NCBI GenBank assembly: GCA_041393535.1
Contig: JAWKJY010000009.1
Span: 1 to 64,000, forward strand
DNA length: 64,000 nt
Reading direction: 5' to 3'
Origin: JAWKJY01 sp041393535
Lineage (GTDB): Bacteria; Actinomycetota; Thermoleophilia; Gaiellales; Gaiellaceae
The translations under genes and the position numbers were made by a program. The notes beneath the pieces were generated by a model, which worked only from the letters and a program-made list of their open reading frames with translations, did not search any database and was not told the origin of the DNA. The stretch's first letter is position 1. Every line of letters begins with the position of its first letter. Shown in pieces: positions 51,674 through 58,855 of the stretch.

Positions 51674-54253
51674 TCAGTCGCCCGACGCGCCGAGGAGGCG
51701 CGCGTTGCGCCCGGCGAGCGGGATGCCCGTCGCGCGCGCCGTCGCGAGCGAGATCGCCCGCATGTCCTCCGGCTCGAGGTTGTGGATGTCGGTCTTCCCC
51801 GTGCAGCGCGGCATGATCGACGCCTCCGCGCGCAGGGCGGCGAGGTAGAGCTCGGCCTTCTCCGCGCGCTCGGCCGGCTCGACGTCGCCGTAGAACGCGA
51901 GCGCGCCGCCCTCGATCCGCCCGCCGATCGCCAGGCCGAGCGATGTCCCGACGAGGACGCCGTTGGCGCCGAGCGCGATCAGCTTCGCCGCATCGGTGCC
52001 CGAGCGGACGCCGCCGAACCAGAGGAGCGCCACGTCCTCCTCCCGGTTCAGGCTGCGCAGGAGCGCGATCGCGTCGCGCAGGAGCGTCAGGTCGGGCGGG
52101 CCGGCGAGCTCAGGCCAGGCGCCGGCGATCCCGGCGGACGCGTCGAGCAGCACGGCGTCGAGCCCGTGCTCGAGCGCGAACGGGATCGCCTCGGGGAGCT
52201 GCGCCGCCGTGGCCGTGAGCCCGACCAGCTGGTTCCCGTGCCCCCGCTCGAGCGCGACCGGCTCGTCCGTCCACACCGCGATCGCGCCGTCCGCCTCCGG
52301 GTGCGGCTCGTCGCCGGGCAGGACGAGCTGCAGCCAGTGCGTGTCGTGGTGGCCGATCGGCCGTCGGCCGACGTAGGCGAGCCGCTGCGCGTGGACGCCG
52401 TGGGCGACCGCCTGGCGCGCCTCCTCCGGCGCGTCGTCGAAGCCGGTCGCGAGGAACGGGGCGCCGAGCCCGAGCACCTGGCCCAGCCGGGTCTCGACCG
52501 AGCACGCGTCGCGGTACGGGTCGATCACGAGCCGCGAGAGGTTGGCCGGCAGGAAGACGAGGTCGTCGAGGGTCGCCTGCGTCGGGTGGAACTGCCGCGC
52601 TCCGGCGACCTGCAGGCGCTTCGTGAAGAGCGCCCGCTGCTTGCGCCCGTCCGCGGGCCTCGTCCGCGCCATGACGAAGATGTCCTCGCGCGTGCGCACG
52701 TTGTAGTCGGAGGACCCGGTCTCGGCGTCGCAGCGATAGCAGCGCGCGGCCTCGGCCTTCGCGGAGTCGGCGTCGTAGGCCGACTCGATCTCCGGGAACT
52801 CGACCGGGTTCTCGCCGAGCCCGTGGAAGCGCTGCTCGTGCCGGTCGAAGACCTCCCAGAGCGCGTCCTGGGCGACGGGCACGCGGCGCGTCTTGAAGGG
52901 CGTCCGGTACGGCAGCGGCGCGTCGTTCCCCTCGAGGAACGCCTTCACGTAGTAGGCGGCGCGGTGCCCGTGGTACATCGCGTTCACGATCGTCGACGGC
53001 CCGAAGGCGCCGTCGCCGGCCGCGAACACCTGCGGGTCGGCGGTGCGCATCGAGTCCCAGTCCGTGCGCACCTTCTCGTGGCCCATCAGGCCGAGCGAGG
53101 CGAGGTGCTCCGACTCGGCCCGCTGGCCGGTCGCGAGGATCACGAGCCCGCAGGGGACGTCGTGCTCGGAGCCCGGCACGTCGACCGCGGTGCGGCGCCC
53201 GTCCTCGCCCGGCTCGCCGAGCTCGGTGCGCACGCAGCGCAGCACGGGCTCGCCGTCGACCTCGAGGAAGCCGACCGGCTGGGTCTGGTAGAGGATCTCG
53301 ATCCCCTCCTCGATCGCCCCGTGCAGCTCGTCCTTGCGCGCCGGGATCTCGTCCGGCCCGCGCCGGTAGACGATCGAGACCTCCTCGCAGCCCGGCAGCC
53401 GCCGGGCGGCGCGGCAGGCGTCCATCGCGACGTCGCCCGCGCCGACGACGACGACCCGCCGCGGCAGGGTCGGACGCTCGCCGCCGTTGACGCGGCGGAG
53501 GAACTCGACGCCGTCCTCGACGCGCGGGTCGGCGGCGTTCTCCATCCGCAGCCCCTTCGCCCACCATGCGCCGATCGTCAGGACGACCGCGTCGTGGCGC
53601 TCCTTCAGCTCGTCGAGCGTCACGTCCGTGCCGAGCGCCGTCTCGAGGTGGACGGTGATGCCCGGGCAGCGTGCGAGGAGCCGGTCGATGTCCTCCTGGA
53701 AGACCGCCGGCGGGCAACGGAAGGCGGGGATGCCCCAGGTCATGTAGCCGCCCAGCTGCCGGGTCAGCTCGTAGACGTGGACCGCGTAGCCGGCCTCGGC
53801 GAGGTCCTGCGCGGCGGTCAGGCCGGCGGGGCCGCCGCCGACGACGCCGACGGTCTGCTGCCGCGTCACGGGCACGGCGGGCGGCCGGTAGGTCGCACCG
53901 AGCTCGTCCATGACGTAGCGCTTGAGGTTGCGGATCGCGAGCGGGCCGTCCGAGTCCGCGCGCCGGCACGCCGGCTCGCAGGGCGCGTCGCAGACGCGGC
54001 CGCAGACGGACGAGAAGGGGTTCGTCGCGGTGATCGCCTCGAACGCCTCCTCGAGCTTCCCCTCCCAGATGTACGCGATGTACGAGGGCGCGTCGGTGCC
54101 CACCGGGCAGGCGACCTGGCAGGGGGCCGGGACGAAGTGGACGTCCTGGACGTCGTCGCGCGGCGCGAGCTCGTCCGGCACGGGGGGCATCGCGGCGCGC
54201 TCGATCCCGTAGACGTCGGGCTCGGGCGGGTCGTGGAAGACGCGCTCGCTCAC
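51674..54253 (-). CDS. GltD-type FAD/NAD(P) oxidoreductase fused to a degenerate glutamate synthase FMN-like domain
   Basis: This is an 859-residue chimera. Residues ~1-500 look like GltD, the small subunit of NADPH glutamate synthase: Fe-S cysteines in CQVACPVG and CGRVCDAPCEPACRR, an FAD fold at TVGVVGGGPAGLTAAQDLAE, an NAD(P) fold at VVVVGAGDVAMDACRAARR, and ILATGQRAESEH. Residues ~530-859 resemble the FMN/synthase domain of GltB (LWFGGVRSGTDAAKLIALGA, RCTGKTDIHNLEPEDMRAIS), but the 3Fe-4S Cys cluster is missing and the N-terminal half is weak, so catalysis there is doubtful. It starts with GTG at 54253, overlapping the synthase gene stop (GTGA). It may feed electrons to the neighbouring N-methylglutamate synthase-like enzyme. 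Confidence 0.85.
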   Translation of the reverse strand: MSERVFHDPPEPDVYGIERAAMPPVPDELAPRDDVQDVHFVPAPCQVACPVGTDAPSYIAYIWEGKLEEAFEAITATNPFSSVCGRVCDAPCEPACRRADSDGPLAIRNLKRYVMDELGATYRPPAVPVTRQQTVGVVGGGPAGLTAAQDLAEAGYAVHVYELTRQLGGYMTWGIPAFRCPPAVFQEDIDRLLARCPGITVHLETALGTDVTLDELKERHDAVVLTIGAWWAKGLRMENAADPRVEDGVEFLRRVNGGERPTLPRRVVVVGAGDVAMDACRAARRLPGCEEVSIVYRRGPDEIPARKDELHGAIEEGIEILYQTQPVGFLEVDGEPVLRCVRTELGEPGEDGRRTAVDVPGSEHDVPCGLVILATGQRAESEHLASLGLMGHEKVRTDWDSMRTADPQVFAAGDGAFGPSTIVNAMYHGHRAAYYVKAFLEGNDAPLPYRTPFKTRRVPVAQDALWEVFDRHEQRFHGLGENPVEFPEIESAYDADSAKAEAARCYRCDAETGSSDYNVRTREDIFVMARTRPADGRKQRALFTKRLQVAGARQFHPTQATLDDLVFLPANLSRLVIDPYRDACSVETRLGQVLGLGAPFLATGFDDAPEEARQAVAHGVHAQRLAYVGRRPIGHHDTHWLQLVLPGDEPHPEADGAIAVWTDEPVALERGHGNQLVGLTATAAQLPEAIPFALEHGLDAVLLDASAGIAGAWPELAGPPDLTLLRDAIALLRSLNREEDVALLWFGGVRSGTDAAKLIALGANGVLVGTSLGLAIGGRIEGGALAFYGDVEPAERAEKAELYLAALRAEASIMPRCTGKTDIHNLEPEDMRAISLATARATGIPLAGRNARLLGASGD

Positions 54254-56202
54254 GACAGCACCGCCGGGCGGAGCGCGTTCTCGGCGTGCTCGGGCGCGTA
54301 CTCGAGCCGCGTGATCTCGGCCGCCTCGGGCGTCAGCGCGACGAGGTCGGCGCGCGAGAGGTCGTAGACCGAGGCGTGGCCGTGCGCGTGGACGACGGTC
54401 GCGAGCTGCCAGCGCACGGCCTCGAGGTAGCGGTGGATGTTCCAGCTCTCGGTGTCGACCTGGTAGCGCTTCTCGTGCTCGGGGTCCTGCGTGGCGATCC
54501 CGACGACGCACTGGCCGACGTGGCACTGGAGGCACGCGATGCAGCCGCCGGCGATGATCGCGCTGGTGCCGAGCGCGACGCCGTGCGCGCCGAGCGCGAT
54601 CGCCTTCGCGACGTCGATCCCGTCCTTGACGCCGCCCATCAGCATGATCGGCATGCCCGTCGCCTCGATCTCCTCGAGCGCGTCGAGCGCCTCCATGATC
54701 GCGGCGAGCGTCGGGATGCCGACGTACTCGAGCACCTCGTTGCCGGCGGCGCCGGTCGAGCCCTGCAGGCCGTCGATGCAGGCGTAGTCGAAGCCGTCCT
54801 TGTACGCGATCTTGATGTCGTCGCGGACGCGGCCGGCGCCGAGCTTCACGGAGACGGGCTTCGTCCAGTTCGTCGCCTCGCGCAGCTCCTCGACCTTGAT
54901 CACGAGGTCGTCCGCGCCGAGCACGTCCGGGTGGCGGGAGGGCGAGCGGAGGTCGATGCCGGCCGGGATGCCGCGCAGCCGCGCGATGTCCTCCGTCACC
55001 TTCTTCGCCATCAGCTGCCCACCGAGGCCGGGCTTCGCGCCCTGGGAGACGTAGATCTCGATCCCGTCGGCCTGGCGCATCACGTGGACGTTCCAGCCGA
55101 GCCGCCCGCCGAGCATCTGCACGACGACCCGCCTGGCGGCGTCGCGCACCTCGGGGATCAGGCCGCCCTCGCCCGAGTTGTCGCAGATGTCGGAGAGGGC
55201 CGACGCCTTCGCGAGCGCGACCTTCGTCGACTTCGAGAGCGCGCCGTAGCTCATCGGCGCGATCATCACGGGCATCGAGAGGTCGATCGGCGTCGCCCCG
55301 AAGCGGCCGCCGACCTGCGTCGCGAGCTCGACCTTCGCAACGACGTCCGGATCGGGCTCGACCGTCGTCAGGTCGCGCCGGAACGCGATGTCGTTCAGGT
55401 GCGGCAGCGGCCTCGCGGCGCCGTAGCCGCGGATCCGGTAGCGGCCGATCTGCGCCTTGACCGCGATGTCCTCCTGCACCTTCGCGTTCCAGTAGTCCGT
55501 CCGCTCGGAGCCGACGAAGAACGGGACGACCCGGACGCGCGGCTCGCTGCGCGGGTAGCGGAGGTTCCGGCCCGCGTTGACGATCTTCTGGAGCCGCCCG
55601 GCGAACGCGATCCCGTAGCGGTCGAGGAACGCGAGCACCTCCTGCTCCTCCTCCGCCGGCAGCACGGCGAGCTCGGCGTCGGTCCCGAGCGACTGCACCC
55701 GGCCGCCGACGTAGATCGTCCCGCCGGTCATGTCCTGGCCGACCTTCTCGCCGGAGTCGCCGCAGATGACGAGGCGGCCGCCGTACATCATGTAGCCGGC
55801 CATGAAGTTGGCGTTGCCGGCGCAGCAGAGCCAGCCCTCCTTCATCACCTGGCCGGCCCGCGAGCCGAGGTTGCCGTGGACGACGACCTCGGCGCCGCGG
55901 ATCGCGACGCCCGCGATCGCGCCGGCGTTCCCGCGCACGACGACCGAGCCGCGCAGCATGTTGTCGGCGAGGCCCCAGCCGACGTTCGCGTCGACCTCGA
56001 CGCGCGGGCCGTCGGTCAGTCCGGCGCAGAAGTAGCCGGCGGAGCCGCGCACCCGCACGGTGATCGGGTGCGTCAGGCCGACGGCGAGGTGGTGGCGCGC
56101 GTCGGGGTTGACGAGGTCGACGTCCTCGCCCGCCTCGCCGTGCTGCAGCAGCAGCCGGTTCGCCTCCGTGACGGAGACCGCCGCTAGATCGATCGTCGCC
56201 AC
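54250..56202 (-). CDS. fused GlxC-GlxD / MgsB-MgsC protein (N-methylglutamate synthase-like, GXGXG plus FMN glutamate synthase domains)
   Basis: This 650-residue protein joins two subunits that are usually separate. Residues ~1-215 are a GXGXG beta-helix domain like that of GltB (VRVRGSAGYFCAGLTDGPRV, DMTGGTIYVGGRVQSL). Residues ~250-640 are the FMN-binding glutamate synthase domain: MPVMIAPMSYGALSKSTKVA, DNSGEGGLIPE, GAKPGLGGQL, and a 3Fe-4S type Cys cluster in CIACLQCHVGQC. In the NMG pathway MgsABC makes N-methylglutamate from gamma-glutamylmethylamide and 2-oxoglutarate; GlxBCD are homologues. GTG at 56202 starts inside the end of the amidotransferase gene (19-base overlap). Confidence 0.87.
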   Translation of the reverse strand: MATIDLAAVSVTEANRLLLQHGEAGEDVDLVNPDARHHLAVGLTHPITVRVRGSAGYFCAGLTDGPRVEVDANVGWGLADNMLRGSVVVRGNAGAIAGVAIRGAEVVVHGNLGSRAGQVMKEGWLCCAGNANFMAGYMMYGGRLVICGDSGEKVGQDMTGGTIYVGGRVQSLGTDAELAVLPAEEEQEVLAFLDRYGIAFAGRLQKIVNAGRNLRYPRSEPRVRVVPFFVGSERTDYWNAKVQEDIAVKAQIGRYRIRGYGAARPLPHLNDIAFRRDLTTVEPDPDVVAKVELATQVGGRFGATPIDLSMPVMIAPMSYGALSKSTKVALAKASALSDICDNSGEGGLIPEVRDAARRVVVQMLGGRLGWNVHVMRQADGIEIYVSQGAKPGLGGQLMAKKVTEDIARLRGIPAGIDLRSPSRHPDVLGADDLVIKVEELREATNWTKPVSVKLGAGRVRDDIKIAYKDGFDYACIDGLQGSTGAAGNEVLEYVGIPTLAAIMEALDALEEIEATGMPIMLMGGVKDGIDVAKAIALGAHGVALGTSAIIAGGCIACLQCHVGQCVVGIATQDPEHEKRYQVDTESWNIHRYLEAVRWQLATVVHAHGHASVYDLSRADLVALTPEAAEITRLEYAPEHAENALRPAVLS

Positions 56203-57104
56203 GTGCGGTACGTCCCGGGGGCGGGCTCGGAGGTCGCGAGCGAGCGACCGGGGAAGAGGCGGTTCAGCGAGACCTCCTCGGAGGCGATCGCGACGAGGCC
56301 GTCGTCCTCGTACATCACCATCGGCTTCGCGGCGAGGTTGTCCTTGGCGTAGCCGATCTCGTCCTTCGTCGAGACGAGGAACGAGAACGTGCCGTCGAGG
56401 TCCTGGATCGAGTCGGCGAGCGCCTGCTGGAGCGGGATCCCCTGCGCGAGCTTGTCGGCGAGGTAGACCGCGATCAGCTCCGAGTCGTTGTCCGTGTTGA
56501 ACTCGAAGCCGCGCTTCTCGAGCCGGCGGCGCATCTTGGAGTAGTTCGTGATCTGGCCGTTGTGGACGATCGCGACGTCCGCGAAGCCCGTCGCCCAGAA
56601 CGGGTGGCCCGCCTCGGGGCTGACGGCCGACTCGGTCGCGAGCCGCACGTGGCCGATCCCGTGCGTGCCCGTGAAGGCGCTCACCCGGTAGTCGTCGTCG
56701 ACGTCGTGCGCGCCGCCGAGGTCCTTGACGATGTCGAGGCTCTCGCCGATCGAGGCGACCTTCGCCGCGTGCTCCATCGCGTAGGCGAACGCCTGCAGGT
56801 CGCCGTCGAAGCGCACGGTGAACCGCTGCGTCCGGCCCTCGGCCTCCTCGTCGAGCACCTCGGCCTCGAACTCGTCGAGCTTCGCGCGGATCCGCTCGAC
56901 CGCCTCCTCGGCCTGCTCCCCGTCGCCGACGAAGAAGCGCAGCCGCAGCTCGCGGCGCGCGTCGTCGCCGTCGGTGTCGTGGTAGAGCGCGAACCCGGTC
57001 GAGTCCGGCCCGCGGTGCTGGCACCCGTCCAGCATCGTGATCAGGTCGCGACCCAGCTCACCCTGGGCCTGCCCCTTGTAGAGGATCCCTGCGATTCCGC
57101 ACAT
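56184..57104 (-). CDS. class II glutamine amidotransferase (GlxB / MgsA-like)
   Basis: This 306-residue Ntn-hydrolase-fold amidotransferase starts MCGIAGILYKG, so Cys2 becomes the nucleophile after Met removal. Further family motifs are QHRGPDSTGFALY, GIGHVRLATES, HNGQITNYSKMRRRLEKRGF and NTDNDSELIAVYL. It lacks other domains, so it needs the synthase subunit encoded next. As MgsA it would release methylamine from gamma-glutamylmethylamide and channel it to the synthase. The ATG at 57104 is fixed by the Met-Cys-Gly N-terminus. Confidence 0.9.
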   Translation of the reverse strand: MCGIAGILYKGQAQGELGRDLITMLDGCQHRGPDSTGFALYHDTDGDDARRELRLRFFVGDGEQAEEAVERIRAKLDEFEAEVLDEEAEGRTQRFTVRFDGDLQAFAYAMEHAAKVASIGESLDIVKDLGGAHDVDDDYRVSAFTGTHGIGHVRLATESAVSPEAGHPFWATGFADVAIVHNGQITNYSKMRRRLEKRGFEFNTDNDSELIAVYLADKLAQGIPLQQALADSIQDLDGTFSFLVSTKDEIGYAKDNLAAKPMVMYEDDGLVAIASEEVSLNRLFPGRSLATSEPAPGTYRTWRRSI

Positions 57105-57299
57105 CCGCGCCGACCTCGTCTCGTGTGTGGAGGAACCCGACACGCAACCGAACGGCCGCGACCGGGCGTCGACAGCACGAATCGTACTCGGCGAAGGGCA
57201 CCCGGGCACCGTCCGCCCGCACGGTCCTGCGCGCCGAGATATGGAGGAAACCTCCACACGACGTGGCCCGGTCGCGAGACCGTGGGCCGGGGTCGGGTA
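57105..57299. promoter_or_regulatory. upstream region of the amidotransferase operon with two GTGGAGG sites
   Basis: This gap, which continues into the dispersed element at 57300, holds two related sites. TGTGGAGGAACCC lies at 57126-57138, and a perfect dyad TGGAGG-AAA-CCTCCA at 57242-57256, extended to TGTGG on the minus strand. They are 22 and 138 bases before the amidotransferase ATG. The pair could bind a dimeric regulator such as the cluster's IclR protein. No further gene is visible in 57105-57444. Confidence 0.45.
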
Positions 57300-57437
57300 G
57301 GAGGGCAGCTTGCTGTCCTGCGACGAGGGCGCATGCTCGGAGAAGGCGCCGACGGAACGCGTCTGGCGGGAGCCCGAGGGGCAGTCGCCTGGCGCGATGA
57401 GGGGGGTGCTGGGGGAGAAGCGCGAGCTTCTCCCCCC
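57300..57437 (+). repeat. structured dispersed element, copy 3
   Basis: This is the third copy of the ~140 bp element. The first hairpin is GGAGGGCAGC (57300-57309), TT loop, GCTGTCCTGC. The end hairpin is GGGGGAGAAGC (57411-57421), GCGA loop, GCTTCTCCCCC to 57437. In this orientation the loop is a GNRA tetraloop. It ends 7 bases from the stop of the glutamine synthetase-type gene, which it could terminate from the opposite side, and no plus-strand gene lies upstream of it. Confidence 0.8.
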
Positions 57438-57444
57438 GGAGCAG

Positions 57445-58800
57445 CTAGAAGAGCGTCAGGTACTGGTCGATCTCCCACTGGGAGACCTGCTCGTGGTAGC
57501 GGTCCCACTCCTGGCGCTTGACGCGGACCATCCAGTCGATCACGTCCTCGCCCTCGCGCCCGGGGCCGAACGCGCGGCGGAGCACGTCGCTGCCCTTCAG
57601 CTCGTGCGTCGCCTCGAGCAGGTTGGCCGGGAGCGTGCGCAGGCCGCGGGCGACGAGGTCCTCGTACGAGGCGGCGTAGAGGTTGTCCGTGTTCGGCTCG
57701 CCCGGGTCGAGGTCGCGCTCGATCCCGTCGAGGCCGGCCGCGAGGATGGCGGCGGCGGCGAGGTACGGGTTGCACGAGCCGTCGACGGTGCGGTCCTCGA
57801 TCCGGCCGGGGCCGGGGATGCGGAGCATCTGCGTGCGGTTGTTCGTGCCGTAGGTGATCCAGACCGGCGACCAGGTCGCGCCGCTCGCGGTGGTGCCGAC
57901 CTTCAGCCGCTTGTACGAGTTGACGGTCGGCGCGGTGACGGCGCTGTAGGCGCGCGCGTGCTCCCGCAGCCCGCCGATGAAGGCGTAGGCGAGCTTCGAC
58001 AGGCCGAGGCCCCGCGGGTCGGACTCGTCCAGGAAGACGTTCGTCTCGCCGTCCCAGAGCGACATGTGGAAGTGGCAGCCGTTGCCGGTCAGGTTCGAGA
58101 ACGGCTTGGGCATGAACGTCGCGAGCATGCCGCGCTCCTGGGCGAGCGTGTGGACCATGTAGCGGAAGAAGATCCCGCGGTCGCAGCTCGTGAGCGCGTC
58201 GGCGTACTGGAAGTTCTGCTCGAACTGCCCGTTCGCGTCCTCGTGGTCGTTCGCGTAGTTGCCCCAGCCGAGCTCGTTGACGTAGCGCGAGATCGTCGTC
58301 AGGAAGTCGTAGTTCCGCGTCAGGCCGCGCAGGTCGTAGCAGGGCTTCTCGAGCGTGTCGAGCTCGTCGGCGATGCGGATCGAGCCGTCGGGGTTGCGCT
58401 TGAGCAGGAAGTACTCGAGCTCGAGGCCCATCTTGAACGTGAAGCCCTTCGCCTCGGCCATCGCGAGCACGCGGCGCAGGATCGCCCGCGGGTCGTAGGG
58501 CCAGTCCTCGCCGTTCACGGTGACGTTGCAGGCGAAGCGCGCGAGGCCCGGCTGCCAGGGGACGACCGTGAAGCTGTCGAGGTCGGGGATCGTCGCGATG
58601 TCCGGGTCGGCCGGCACCTGGCCGAGCTCGCCCGCGGCGAAGCCGGCGAAGCCCGCGCCCTCGTTGACGAGGTCGTCGAGGCACGAGGCCGGGATCAGCT
58701 TCGCGCTCGGCCGTCCGTAGAGGTCGACGAACTGCGCGAAGAGGAACTCGATCTTCCGCTCCTCGCAGACGCGCCGGATCTCCTCGAGCGTGGTCGCCAT
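57445..58800 (-). CDS. glnT: type III glutamine synthetase (GlnT) / gamma-glutamylmethylamide synthetase (GmaS)-like
   Basis: This is a 451-residue glutamine synthetase-fold ligase. Signature pieces include MGLELEYFLL (metal-binding Glu), DHEDANGQFEQNFQYADALT, NGCHFHMSLWDGE and APTVNSYKRLKVGTTASGAT. The C-terminus VSQWEIDQYLTLF is characteristic of the GlnT/GmaS group. GmaS joins methylamine to glutamate with ATP and is the first step of the N-methylglutamate route, while GlnT uses ammonia; the sequence cannot separate them, but the Mgs- and Mgd-like genes downstream favour GmaS. AAGGAGG lies before the ATG at 58800. Confidence 0.88.
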   Translation of the reverse strand: MATTLEEIRRVCEERKIEFLFAQFVDLYGRPSAKLIPASCLDDLVNEGAGFAGFAAGELGQVPADPDIATIPDLDSFTVVPWQPGLARFACNVTVNGEDWPYDPRAILRRVLAMAEAKGFTFKMGLELEYFLLKRNPDGSIRIADELDTLEKPCYDLRGLTRNYDFLTTISRYVNELGWGNYANDHEDANGQFEQNFQYADALTSCDRGIFFRYMVHTLAQERGMLATFMPKPFSNLTGNGCHFHMSLWDGETNVFLDESDPRGLGLSKLAYAFIGGLREHARAYSAVTAPTVNSYKRLKVGTTASGATWSPVWITYGTNNRTQMLRIPGPGRIEDRTVDGSCNPYLAAAAILAAGLDGIERDLDPGEPNTDNLYAASYEDLVARGLRTLPANLLEATHELKGSDVLRRAFGPGREGEDVIDWMVRVKRQEWDRYHEQVSQWEIDQYLTLF

Positions 58801-58855
58801 CCCGTCCTCCTTCGCGTGCCCTGAGCCCTTGAGGTGGGCGGGACGATAGCGGCAA

